Below, piece by piece: positions 20,849 through 32,553 of a stretch of 64,000 nucleotides of DNA. Position 1 is the stretch's first letter, and the number at the start of each line of letters is the position of its first letter. Origin of the DNA: Chloranthus sessilifolius (taxonomy: Eukaryota > Streptophyta > Magnoliopsida > Chloranthales > Chloranthaceae); contig CM037591.1 in assembly GCA_021018995.1 (NCBI GenBank), positions 72,505,901-72,569,900 of the forward strand, written 5' to 3'. The notes below the pieces were generated by a model. The model saw only the letters and a program-made list of their open reading frames with translations, was not told the origin of the DNA and ran no database searches. The translations under genes and the position numbers were made by a program.

Positions 20849-23800
20849 ATGGAGTGTGGGCATAGTGATAGATTTTACTCATCTATATCAGAGATGGAGT
20901 AGATGCTAGCGGCAGAGATCGATGAGTCTTCTGAGGCTCAGATTGGTGCTATCGTTGCAGAGGAGGATGTTAGGGCGATGATTAGAGAGGAGGTACCAGA
21001 GGGTTACCAGGTGGTGGTCAGGGAGGTGGTACCCGGGATTGATTAGGGCGTAGCTGAGGATGAGGGCGAGAGAGCTGAGCGTGAGGAGCATCAGGCTCGC
21101 ACACACTTCTCGCGGGAGGATTTCCTCGCTCGAGGTCAGCTAGGTACCCGTGAGCAAGAGCTCCTTCATTTTTCTAGGCATTTAGGTCATGACATAGACT
21201 TATTAAGATCTGGAAACCCCTTTTAATTTATGTCTAACCTGCATCGATTGTTGATCGTGTTCCCATTCATGCATCATGACTGCGTTTAGTGATAGGTCAC
21301 ATTTATGTCGTGTTGTTCTTATCATGTTTTGTGTGCTTGTTAAGGACTGTTATTGTGTGTTTTTAATACACTTTATTTACTATTAGCTCTAGGTCTACTT
21401 GTCTCTCTCTTTGTAGGCATGTGTGTTAGTCATATTATATATTGCTTATTTTTCATTCGATAGGAGCCTCCGTAGCAAGCTATCAACTCGGTATGAACTG
21501 AGTCTCACCCTTGGTATTGTGCCTTGCCGAAGTTTCTGCAGGCATGGTTAGTATCTTTCAGCTTTGGGCCAATCTTGGAGTTGGATCCTTTTCAGGTCGA
21601 TCGTGGTCTGATCGCGATAATTCTAGAGAGGTGGAGGGAGAAGCATCAGGCACTTCTCTTTTCGGTTGGTATGTTGCTGCCGACCCCAAAGGACTGGGTC
21701 CGCATCACTGGTCTTCATTATAAAGGTGAGCCAATCACGGGGCAGATGGTGGGAGATTATCTGGGGTTGTGTGAGGAGATTTTGGGTGTACCTTATAGAT
21801 CTAGTCGATCGGGGCCAGGGGTAGTTCGAGTCACTAGGTTCTTTGACACGTTTGCCAGTGGCTTCATCCCTCAGAGGCATCATTAGGAGCCGAGGGCATC
21901 TTTCGAGGCATGTTGCATGGCGATGGTGGGTCGGGAGCCCATGGTTGAGCCGGGGTTGGCTAAAGATAGGGTGCTTCAAGCATTCTTGATGCATTTCCTT
22001 GGTGAGACACTCTTCTCTTCTTCGACTCAGGGATGTGTCACCGGGTTATTTTTTATGCTTCTCGGTGACTTGGATCGAGTCCCTACCTATGCTTGGGGTG
22101 TGGCTGGCGCATTTCTATGAGCAGCTTTATCATCGGGGGCAAGGTGTCACGACAATCAGAGGTTTCCTTCCCTTCCTCCAGGTGAGTTTTGGTTAATTAG
22201 GGTCATAGTGTCTTCAGTTTTTTTTTCATTGTCCCTTTTTTTATCGTAGTAGCTATTTAGCATTTCTTTTTGTATTTTCTAGTTTTAGGCATATGATCAC
22301 TTTGCCTTTCTCCGTCCATGGCTCCCAACGGAGATTATGCTCATGTTTTTGCGGATGCATGTGTGGAGGATAGCGTTGAGGGGTTGTCGTTGGTCTTCGA
22401 ATCTTCAGACCACGCGAGGCCTTTTTTAGGACATGCACGAGGGGCAAGTATATATCATCATGTAAACATTTTGTTTCAATTTGTTTTGGGACTTTTACGC
22501 TCTAAGGCTTTACTGATGGGTTGGCTTGCTTATTTGGTTGTAGGTGATTTGGAGGCCATATGCGGCCGAGGAGGATACCGGTGTACCAGTGATTTAGTTT
22601 GGCCAGGATTTCTTCGATGTGGATATATGGGTCCATTGTTTTGAGAAGGTGGAGAGGATCCACCTATCTCGAGTGGTTTGGCAGAGGGTAATCGCTCAGG
22701 GACTCCTCTAAAGATTTGTCACAGAGTGGCAAAGAGGATGACTGGTTCCCCTGGTCGGGACTTCGCGAGCCGGATGGCGCTTCAGATGGTTGATTTTAGA
22801 GCTAAGGGGACCAGGGTGATAGGGGCATGTGATGTGGTGGATGTCCGAGAGTTTGCGAGATGGTTCGGGGCATTGGGTGGTGGGCGCCTCTTCACACGTC
22901 CCTTCCACGGGAGTGGCTCTTTTACGGTCAGTGAACCTGAGTCGGCATCATCATTGAGGGATTGCATTAGAGCAGGGCCATCTCACGGTGGGTGTCTGGG
23001 GAGCATTGCATGCCCTTCATAGGGTGATGGAGCAGACGGGCGCTCCTCGTCCTGATGAGGAGATGTTACGCTCCCTAGCCTCCTCAGTTGCTAAGGCTAG
23101 GGGAGCGGAGGATGAGATGAGGGTTCAGTTAGTGGAAACTCGACAGCTCCTAGTGAGTTAGTTCATTGGTCGAGTTGTTTATCTATTATGTTGACTTAAT
23201 TTTCCAGTCGTTCTGATATAGTTGTGGTGCATCATTTTCTTTTGGTCAATCTGAGAGGGAGGCTGAGGTCACCAGTCATGCGGCAATGGTCGAGTTGTTA
23301 CACGGTTAGCAGAAGGCCGGTCGGGAGGTGGATGCCAATCTGCGATTTGAGATTGATCGATTGGTAAGTGTCTTCCTTGGTTTATTAATTATTGGTATTT
23401 TGGTGGATCCTTATTAGTTCTAGCGCATTTGTCGATGTTTGGAGAGGGCAGAGCTTTTCGTCGTGAGGGCCAATGCTTAGGCATTTGATCCTTCCTTAGT
23501 TGCTTCTTCTAGTTGGGAAGATCCAGCGATGGCTCAGCTACGGCCCGAGTTAGAACATTGGGTGAGTTTCTTCAATCCTTTGACCTGTCTATATGATTGT
23601 AGTAGTTCGTTGGGTGTTATTGTTTCGCTTTTCTTAATAGTTTACTAACATCATGTGGTATCTCAGAGTCAGGTCACTGAGAATTTTTAGACGAGGGAGG
23701 TGACTGCTGCCTCTTTACGCCCCTGAGAGTCAGGTATAGTTTCTTCTTCGGAGTAATTTAATTTAGGTTATTTCATTTATTTTTTTCTGACATATCTTGG

Positions 23801-24690
23801 GTTGGTTTGTTTAGCTTTTGGGCAGGCTGTTCCGGACTCCGCTCCCGAGGCTCCCCCTCATGGGTCTGCCCGTACTCCTACTCAGGTATATTTTAGTTAT
23901 TATGGTTGTAGTTTATTCGTCATTGTGGTGTTATCTGATTTGTTTGTTCTCCTTATAACCACCTATGTTTGATGTTCCTTTCGTGCCGCCTGCTGATCCA
24001 GTGACCGCTGCGACGGTTGAGAGCCTTCTTAGGGAGAGGGTGGATCTGGTATGATTCTCTTCTTTTCAAAGTTTTTCCTTACAAATGTTCATATATATAT
24101 TGGCTTTCTTTAACCTGGTGTGGTATCGCAGGTTTGTCAGCTTGAGGAGGCGCGCCTAGAGGCGGTGCGATTGTGTGCCACTCCTGAGGTGAGACGGGTC
24201 CTTGGGGACACGTTGAGTCGTGAGGACCTACTCGTTGAGATGATGGTTGCACAGGGGACTCAGGCTGAGGCAGCACGTCGGACGACGCAAGCAGACATGT
24301 AGGTGACCCTAGATCGGCTGTAATATCATCTGACGAGGAGTGGGAGGGGAGTGCGCAAGATGGTTTGTCAGCTTGCTGGATCGGAGTCGAGGGCTATGGG
24401 CTCTTCGGCCGGGCAGCCTCGTTGTACGACACATGATCACGTCAGGGATTATGTTCATGTGGATTCCGTCGTTCAGGAGTTTCTTGCTGGGTATCCTCCT
24501 CATTCTCGATCGAGGCGGTCTGCTAGTCAAGCGAGTGAGGGGGGTTCAATGGCGGGGCCTCATCGTCTAAAGGTTCCGGTGACTCCGGGTGCCGGGATTG
24601 TGTTTTCGGAGGATCAGTCGACCGACCTTCGGGCTGATGATACTGGGGGCAGTGGTGATCGGCCATCCCAATGGCAGCGTAGGGAGTAGG
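20849..24690 (+). pseudogene. PMD gene region carried antisense in E2 (fossil)
   Basis: Block 1 (20849-21180) is acidic and E/V-rich. Block 2 (about 21464-22190) carries the PMD core: ILELDPFQVDRGLI, then ILERWREKHQALLF, LPTPKDWVRITGL, and later FLMHFLGETLFSSSTQG. These are the usual PMD landmarks (ERWR, GLP-like turn, LGGTLF-like strand; PF10536). Further blocks at about 22300-22450, 22545-23160 and short ones to 24690 are separated by T-rich spacers with GT...AG-like edges, so the gene was probably spliced. It lies opposite to gag-pol, between integrase and polypurine tract. Extra antisense ORFs are known in Tat-lineage elements, and PMD proteins act in silencing. Broken, several breaks. 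Confidence 0.78.
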
Positions 24691-24740
24691 GGTGTATGCC
24701 TATATATTTTTTTGTGTTCATTACGCATGTTCATTGTATA

Positions 24741-24785
24741 TACAAGGGGTATGCCCCCGGTGATAGATGTAAGAAAAGAAAATTT
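24741..24785 (+). terminator. Possible 3' end signal after the E2 PMD gene
   Basis: AAGGGGTATGCCCCCGGTG followed by ATGTAAGAAAAGAAAATT. The same block ends the modules at 4430, 18907 and 19951. TGTA-type motifs act as far-upstream polyadenylation elements in plants. Role inferred. Confidence 0.35.
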
Positions 24786-25521
24786 TGATATATACGGAGA
24801 CTTTTTAGGTTAGATGTATCAGATTAGCTCCTTTTCTTTTAGTTACCTCTTGCATTTGCTTTTCGCTTTTGGTGCCGTTAGTTGTCATCGGGACATGGAT
24901 GCTTCCTGAGCTGGCCCGGTGGTGGTTGAAGGTTGCTTTGTATCTGCACATGTAAAGGCAAGGTTATCAATAATTTTTGTTCTCCCCCTTGCTAGTTGTC
25001 AAAGGGGGCGAGTATCTTAGATTGGGGCCTGGTAGTAAAAGATGAATAAATGCTCTTTTTTTCTTCTTTCTTTTTTTCTTTTTTTTCATTGAGAAATTAA
25101 AATAATGCAACAGGGAAAGCAAATAACTAAAATAATAATAAAAATAAAAATGCCCCAATGTAGGAGCGTGGTAGGATCGACAGTGTAGTATCTTCGGTAG
25201 CATCCTTTGGGCTGTTACTTTGTTATTCTGCATCTTCTTTATGGGCAAGTTGGCGCTTCTAAGGTGATTCTCCTTCTAAAAAAATGCCCCAGTGTTTGAA
25301 TGTAATGGAGCTTTTTTTTCTAGGTTTTTAGATGAGCGCTTTGGGTTTATAAGAAGCCATGGGTATTTGGTGAGTTATCTTTGAAGAAAATTCATCAGTA
25401 CTGTCATCGAAACAGGGGAGGTTGTTTTGATTATGTCAGCTGTATACCGAGGTCTACCTTTGGGTGGTGATCATTCTATCCCGTGGTTATTATCAGGGGG
25501 AAGTGCAGTAGGTATAGTAAG
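24786..25521. other. E2 3' region between PMD gene and solo LTR, no gene seen
   Basis: Contains a pyrimidine tract (25056-25089) and two copies of AAAATGCCCCA(A/G)TGT (about 25150 and 25283). It ends in GTAAG, the target duplication of the solo LTR. A 93-residue minus-strand open stretch here is low in complexity and has no domain. Confidence 0.5.
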
Positions 25522-28107
25522 TGTTATTCACTAAAAAGTACCACTTTTCACCTCTTAACATAGCCTTTGTTGGACTTTGAAGCAGACTAATAACCATTTG
25601 TTAAGTGTGTTTTGTAGTTAGTAATAAAATGTATAGCTTAATACAAACTCCTTGTTTTTTAGCCCGAAAGAGAGAGAATACACTCAAAGATGACAGTTGA
25701 GACAAAGCCTAATGGAACACCTTGGTAGTGCTCACCATGGTGACTCATTGTTGCTGATCACCATTGACCAAAGTCTAGCAGATGAATGAAGTTAGCATAG
25801 AAGGGAGGAGACTGCGACAGCAAGAAGTGCAATGCACTAGAGCAGCAAAAGATAGACCTCGCCAAGTTGAGGAGCTTCCTCACGAAGCTAAAGATGCAGT
25901 GGAAGAGGCCCTCACGCAGATATGCCGCACAGTCAAAAGGATAACTGAAATGACCTCATGAAGATCTCGTAGGTTAAAATCCCCAGAATCGTGGAGTTCT
26001 CGCATAGCCCTGGAAGAGAGAGACGCCCAGAATTCTCATCACGTAGATCTCGCGCACTCTAAAGCCTTACCATTGACTACGTGAGCACAGGAGCATAATT
26101 GCGCGAGTACTTAGCGAGAGAGAGATTCTGAAGCTCAACTGAGTGAGAAATCCTGGTGCTCAAGATCATCTCAGTGACTACAAGGTAGCATAAAGGAACT
26201 GCGTGACGAACTGAAGAGTGACTGCATGACTAAGCACTTCTCACCAGCCAAAGGCAACTCCACGAAGGGAAAGCAGCTGTGCGAATGAGCTAAAAGCAGA
26301 TACCTGCCCCTGAAGCTCGGGCTCTCCACTTCTTAGTTTTAACTCAAGGACCTTTGGGAATTTCCCAAGGCTAGGGCACACTTCCCGATGCATAGATTTT
26401 GAGGCACATATCTCCAGGCATCCAAGGGTTGAAAAAGTGTCATGTCTACTAGAAAAATTAGGGTTAATCTCCTTAAAGCCAAGGCCATTTTGATAGAATA
26501 TATAAGTTGTACTTAGAGATTATTATTTTCATCTTTCCTTCATCCTCTGTCGGCTGAGAACTCTAGCAGGCTAGGGTTAGGGTTTAATCATCTCTTTTTC
26601 TTATTTTTCTTCTCTCTTAGCCCAGCACTTGCTAGCTAACTCCCCTGTAAGCAGCTAGGTTTAGTTTTATTTTCAGTTTGTAATAGGTTTTCGGTATACA
26701 TTGGGATTTTTGGATGAGCAGTTGTGTACAGGTTGCACCTTGGAGACAGTTCATTGTAAGTTTTGTGTTCATCAATGGATTGTCGTTTTAATGCCTAATT
26801 GAATCTAAAGATCTTATGATTTCTTTAGATGCCTATAGAATCTATGTATTTGGGACTAGCCCATTCAGTTTCTAGTAGGTCTATTGTTTACCATCTGATT
26901 TCCCTTGGTTTGATAGCCCCATGGAAAGTAATGCTGGATCTGTAGCGAGATCTAGGGAGCTCGGAGGCCTATGGACCATGGTGGTTGCAGCAGTTTCCAT
27001 GTTCTTTCTCTAGCCTCTGTGGGATTGACAGACCAATGGGATACCCTGTGACCATTCAAGTGGATATAGTATAGCCCTAAGGTTGTGTCCATTCACATGT
27101 TTGAGAAGGATTATTCTCCCCTACACATGAGCTTCTAGAGGCTTGTGAGGAGGTTTATACAGAAATTGGCTCCCCTCTGTTTTACCTAGCCCACATCAGA
27201 TGTTAGATCTGATCTCTTTGTAGTAATTGCAGCTTGAGGCTGAGTCATTGCAGGCCATTTGTAGTAATGACTAGCTGAATCAAAAGCATTATTCAACTTG
27301 TTGCATGGTCCTCTTTGTGGGCACTAGTGAGTTGTTGGACTTAGCAAAGCACTTAGGATCTTAGGGGTTGGAATACCTATGAATGTCAGCCAGGTCTGTG
27401 CGCAGATCTGGGGAGCTTGAAGCACTGACATTACATGGTGCTGCAATAGCATTCATGGCTAGATCTGGCCCAATGGCTGGGGGAATGATTATCCCACTCC
27501 CCTGGGTTAGATTGGCAATGTCTGTTTTAACCAATGAGATTTGATAGACTCTATCGGATACCCTGTGACCATTAGAGTGGACAGAGTATAGCCCTAAGAG
27601 CGCCCAAAATGGCATGGGTAAAACTAGATATTTTTATCTTGTTGAGGCGTTTAATAGCGTCTCGGCAAGGAGCACTGCAGAGACAGACTAAATCTGAGTT
27701 ACATCACTGCTTTAACTCTAACTTGACCTACTTACTTTTCATAATTTTTGTATTTTATTTTGGCACACACTACCACCATCTTCCTCTTAACCCTTTCTTT
27801 AGCTGCAGCTTTATTTTTGTATTTATGTGTTTAATATAGCTTAGTGACACTTAAACACCCCTCTCTTTAGAGCTGCTAGATCTGTAACCATATCTGAAGA
27901 CTACTATATGACCCTCGAGGTTTCAGATTAATACTCTCTGCGGGAAAAACTCTTACTTATCAAAACTTGCTACAACAGGCCCTGTATCTTGTAGGACTGT
28001 GTGTATTTTTAGACTTGCTGTAATGACCCATCTCCACATCTCCACTCTGGATTTATTCCACTCCACCGTTCTTAATAAAATAGCAGCAGCTTGAAATCCG
28101 ACAACCA
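25522..28107 (+). mobile_element. Solo Athila-type LTR in E2
   Basis: Starts TGTTATTCACTAAAAAGTAC and ends near AATAAAATAGCAGCAGCTTG and ...ACAACCA. These are the reverse-complement counterparts of both ends of the Athila LTRs at 34428-37071 and 42514-45230. GTAAG occurs exactly on both sides (25517-25521 and 28108-28112), marking a clean insertion. No internal region follows on either side, so it is a solo LTR left by LTR-LTR recombination. Length is 2586 bp. It carries a TATA box at about 26500. Confidence 0.85.
26498..26512 (+). promoter_or_regulatory. TATA box of the solo LTR
   Basis: GAATATATAAGTTG. The Athila LTRs have GAGTATATAAGTTG or GAGTATATAAGCTG at the matching place. Confidence 0.55.
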
Positions 28108-28949
28108 GTAAGTGATTGCATCAGCCGTCATTCATCGATTTTCGATTTCATTCCTTGGAGTATCATGAAAGGCTTCTGATTTATCGTCCGAAATAAAAAA
28201 GTGGAAGAGGGGTAAGGCTTAGTGATGTGGGGAGTAGTTTGTAACTAACGCTTTCCAAAAGGGATGAGTAACAATCTTTTTCTAAGAGGGGATATGGGGT
28301 GCCATGATTGAGCTCCTCGTCTTATTTCGGTACCATCAAACTCTCACATTCTATGGTTAGTAGGAGTTTGTCCTCCTCCCGTCACGTTACAACGACATCT
28401 AGTAATATGGGGACATCAGGGATGCCCTCACAGCTTACTTATATATTTCTAGTAAAGTTACCAAAGATGTGGGGAGTAGTTTGTCCTCAGGGCCTGCTTA
28501 TGCTTCCCTGAGCTCATTGACTTGTTCATTCGCCGTATTGCTCTCACTTGATTTTTTTTTGGATATATGTATATATATATTTTTTTAAAGCATCCTGCTA
28601 GTGTAAAAATAATGGGTTTTGATTGAACATGACATCTTCATTTTTTTTTTGCTCAAACATCTCCTCCAATGGCAGGGGAAGAGAAATGAGGGTCGGTGTT
28701 ACTTATGCTTTTGAAAGAGGTTAGATATGTCACTAGTCCTTTGATCAGATTGCCTAAATAAGAAAGTGGGCAATAAATTGGTGGTCTTAAGGATATTTTG
28801 AGAATTGATGACATACGACCAGTGAATGGGTTGTGACAACTATGGGGGTGATAAGTATGAGTATTTAACTACCGGATGTGATGATCACAGGGTTAAGGGT
28901 AGTATTTTCTAAGGTACATGGCGTTCCAAGGGCTAGGGAGTTCTTCCCC
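28108..28949. other. E2 spacer downstream of integrase, no gene seen
   Basis: Begins with the second GTAAG. T-rich runs at 28550-28590 and 28640-28650. Small open stretches on both strands lack domain features. It follows integrase in the element's direction. Confidence 0.5.
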
Positions 28950-29452
28950 GTCTTGGTTTGCCAGTTTGTATGCATTCCCAGTGTATGTGGCTATTATAAC
29001 ATAAGGGCCTTCCCAGTTTTGTTTCAGTTTTCCTTTCGGATGGACATCCTTGGAAGGCATGATTTTCTTCAAGACTAGTTCTCCAATATTAAAGGTTCAT
29101 TCGAGGACTTTCTTATCGTAAGCCCTGGCTACTCTCCTCTAATATACTTGAGCGTGATCAGCTACCCTTAGATGCATTTCATCGAGCTGCTCTAGCTGCA
29201 CAAGTAAGGCAATTCTCCTCTCGTCTAAGGATAGCTCATCATCGAGTTGAATTCGTAAAGATGGTACTTGTATCCCTTATGGTAGGATTGTCTCCATCCC
29301 GTAGATAAGGAGTTAGGGAGTTTGGCTAGTGGCCATACGAATAGAGGTCCTATAGGCCCAGAGTGCTTCTGGTAGTCATTCGGGCCAGTCGGCCCCATTG
29401 CTTGGCTCTACTGTGCATTTCAAAATTTGAATCAGCATTTTGTTCCTAGCTT
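28950..29452 (-). pseudogene. E2 integrase C-terminal part
   Basis: In one minus-strand frame the reading LRIQLDDELSLDERRIALL, further on RVARAYDKKV, matches the C-terminal part of Tat integrases (SLRV..., ERR..AL, RAYDKKV). No chromodomain was seen, as expected for Tat elements. Broken. Confidence 0.7.
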
Positions 29453-30181
29453 CTACTTATCCAATTCCTTGAGGTTAGAACAGTGATGAGTGGCGTAGAT
29501 CGATGTCAAACTTCTTGCATACTTTGTCGTCTTTTCTGCGATGAACAGTAGTCCGTTGTCAGTGGCAAACATCCTGGGTACTCCAAACCTGGTGATGATA
29601 TTCCGAATGATGAACCTCACGAGTGTCGAAGCGGTGATTCTGACATAAGAGTTAGCTTCTGCCCATTTGGTGTAGTATTTGGTTGCTATAAGTATGAATT
29701 TGTGCTTGTGAGTGTTCCCAACCATGTCTATGAAAGGTCCGATGACATTGAAGGCCCACATCAAAAATGGTCATGGCGAGGTCATAGTGTTCAATGCAAC
29801 TAATGGAGCTTTGATAAGTGCGGCGTGTTCCTGACATTGTTTGCAGAATTGGATGTAGAGGTGGTAGTCTCTTATCATTTTTGACCAGAAGTAGCTTTGT
29901 CCTATGATTTGATCAGTGAGTCTCTGTCTACCGGCGTGGGCATCACAGGCACTAGCATGTGCTTCTCGGGTGATGTATTGTCCTTTGATAGTTGTGACGC
30001 ATCGTAGCAGTACTCCTTTGGTGAAGGCTTCTTTGTATAATATTTTGTCGAGTACGCAGAATTGGGTGCATCGATTCCTTATAGTCTTCTGTTCGATCTT
30101 CATGGCATATGGAGGAACATGTTGATGCTTCAGGAAGTTCCAGATGTCGAAATTCCATGGTTGTCCTTCATCGATTGGCAA
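29453..30181 (-). pseudogene. E2 integrase: zinc-binding and catalytic parts
   Basis: 29771-30181 holds the N-terminal zinc-binding part: H...H, then CKQCQEH, with upstream PWNFDIWNFLK and VLYKEAF typical of Tat. 29453-29764 holds the start of the catalytic core: FNVIGPFIDMVG, FILIATKYYTKWAEA, then FGVPRMFATDNG. Integrase inserts the element's DNA into the host chromosome. Broken. Confidence 0.85.
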
Positions 30182-30565
30182 TTTTTCAAACCTTAATATA
30201 GCAACTTCAGTTTTTGACTTGACGTGATTTTCCAGAGCGATTGCTTTATTTGGTCCCGTGCTCGTGGCGAGGACTGGTAATTCTCTCTTAACTATCCATG
30301 CTACCTCATGGGCGGGTACTATGAGCTTTTCAATGAAAAAGGTCTTGGTACATTGTCCAATGGGTATTTGGATGACAAAAGCTAATGTGGAATGGGAGTC
30401 TGTGAGCTCATTTTCTAATCTAGAGATGTGTGTGAAAGAGATTCTTTCAAATTTCTTTACCTAATATTGAGCGGTTTCTAGATATGCCATCAGTCTCCTT
30501 TCCTTGGATTTCCATTTTCCTATAGCTTGTGAGATTATGAGTTTGGAATCACCGATGGTTTTCAA

Positions 30566-30832
30566 CTATTTAAAACCAAATTGTAGTGCTGCTCGTAGTC
30601 TAGCTATGAAAACTTTGAATTCCACGACATTATTAGCGACAGAAAAGTCTAGTTGAAAAGCCTTAGGTATGAAAACTCCTTCCGAGGTTAGCAGGACTAT
30701 CTCGATGCCTTTTCCTTTGTGATTTAGAGCACCGCCGAAATAAAGGATCCATGACGTCTTATCAGGCCTTTCGCTATAAATTGTGAGTAGGTCTTCATCG
30801 AGGAAATCCGTGTGTATGGGCTCATTGCTCAA
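30566..30832 (-). pseudogene. E2 second (archaeal-type) RNase H
   Basis: SWILYFGGALNHKGKGIEIV, then an LTSEG turn and NNVVEFKVFIARLRAAL, match the additional RNase H of Tat-lineage elements (WxLYFDGA..., NNxAEYEAxIxGLxAA). Its place between the first RNase H and integrase fits. Such a dual RNase H is a known hallmark of Tat/Ogre. Broken. Confidence 0.85.
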
Positions 30833-30925
30833 GAGTGGGAAGTCTATGAGGTAATCGGTGATTGCCTGTCCCTTGATAGACTTCTGCGTGACATAAGTGA
30901 TGTCAAATTATCGCAATAGCATATG

Positions 30926-31485
30926 TCAACGAGCGATCTTTCCTGATTTTGAAAGCTTTTCAAATACGTACTTTAGAGGGTCCATTCGGGTTAGTACTAG
31001 TATCTTATGTGCTCCGAAGTACTGCAGTAATTTGGTTGAGGCCCACACCAATGTGAGGCAGGTCTTCTCCATTGAAGTATATTTTCGTTCGTACTCGACC
31101 ATCATCCTACTATGGTAGTAGATAGCCTTCTCTCTCTTGCCGTCTTCTTCATACTGTCCTAGGATTACACCCATTGCTTTATCGTTTGCCAAGCGGTAGA
31201 GGATTAGGGGTCTTCCGAGAACTAGTGGCAATAGTATTGGCAGGTTAAGGAGGCACTTCTTGATGTTGTCAAAGGCTTGCTAACACTGGTTATCCCATTT
31301 GTACTTAGTTCCTCCTTTAAATAGTCTATAGAAAGATCACATCTATCTGAATGCTTGGAGATAAATCTCCTGATGAATTGCAATCTTCCTATTAGGCCTC
31401 CTAATTCCTTGATATTACTGGGAGGTGGCATCACAAGAATGGCTCGGACTTTTGCAAGGTCGACTTCGATTCCTTGCTTGCTCAC
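30926..31485 (-). pseudogene. E2 RT connection and first RNase H
   Basis: 31222-31485 reads MSKQGIEVDLAKVRAIL and LIGRLQFIRRFI, the end of the RT domain. 30926-31231 reads GRPLILYRLANDKAMGVILG, AIYYHSRMMVEYERKYTSME and LVLTRMDPLKYVFEK, the native gypsy RNase H. Order and spacing match Tat polyproteins. Broken. Confidence 0.87.
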
Positions 31486-31800
31486 TCTGAAATCGAGTAA
31501 CTTTTCGGAGGTGACTCAGAAGACACATTTCTTTGGGTTCATTTTTAGCTGATAATTCTCTGCTCTTTGTAGCACCAGTCAGAGTGATTCAACATGTCCT
31601 GCTCGCGTTTAGGACTTCACTAATATATCTTCAATGTAGACTTCTATACATTTATGTATCATGCCATGAAAAATAGCCATCATGGCGCATTGATACATTG
31701 CTCCTGGATTCTTGAGCCCAAAAGGCATGACGACGTAGCAGTAAGTTTCCTATAGTGTGGTGAAAGAAGACTTCTCTTTGTCGGGATTTACTAATTTGAT
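31486..31800 (-). pseudogene. E2 RT, central part
   Basis: Lies between the RT start and RT end and aligns in position with the RT palm. Readable pieces match gypsy RT, such as the minus-strand stretch over 31680-31740, which specifies PFGLKNPGAMYQ-like residues. Broken. Confidence 0.6.
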
Positions 31801-32553
31801 CTAATTATACCCAGAGAAACTTTCCATAAAGGATAGCATCTCATGTACAATGGTGTTGTCGACTAGAGTGTCAATGTGCGGAAGTGGGAAGTTGTCTTTC
31901 GGGCATGGTTGGTTGAGGCTTCGGGAGTTAATGAAAACCCGTACTCTACCGTCTTTCTCAGCGACAGGTACTATATTGGGGACCCATTTGGGGTAGAGGA
32001 TGACTTGGATGAATTTGGCTTTGTGAAACTTGTCAACTTCATCTTTAACTTGAAGGGCTATTTGAGGGTGCATCCTTCTGAGTTTATGCTTAACAGGCTT
32101 TGCATCGAGCTCCAAGACAAGACGATGTTCAACTAAACTTGGGTCTAGACTAGGCATATCTTCATAGGACCATGCAAGGGAGTCGAGGTGTTCTTGTAGG
32201 ACTTGTATGATTTGTTGACATTCCTTGGAGTTGAGCGTTGCACTAATTAGTAACTTCTTGGGTTTCTCTTTAGTGCCAAAGTTGATTTCTTCTTTAGGTT
32301 CTGCGGCAGCTTGGGTTTGCTCGTCAAAATGCTTAATAACCCGTTGGAAGTCCTGCACCTCCTTAGTGACTGGTGTTCTTTCTTCATCCTCGGTAAGCTC
32401 ATATACTGCAAAATTGCTACACTGGGGATTTGATTTTGTGAAAGGTAACCGTTCATCGGTACAATTTATGACTGAGAGATCTTTGGTAAGGTGAAGGTCA
32501 AGACCATTGATCCTTTTCTCAAAGTCGTGAAGCATCTCACCTGGTATAATCAC
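31801..32553 (-). pseudogene. E2 RT, N-terminal part
   Basis: Open for 250 codons. Residues from about 130: LAWSYEDMPSLDPSLVEHRL, then KLRRMHPQIALQVKDEV, WVPNIVPVAEKDGRVRV and DNFPLPHIDTLVDNT, ending in FMESFSGYN. This is the classic entry into the RT of Tat/Ogre elements. RT copies the element's RNA into DNA in a virus-like particle. The first 130 residues are the linker after protease. One of the better preserved parts of the fossil. Confidence 0.92.

Noticed and set aside
20849-24690. PMD region as a resident host gene
   Set aside because: It sits between integrase and polypurine tract of E2, and a matching region is at the same place in E1, so it travels with the element.
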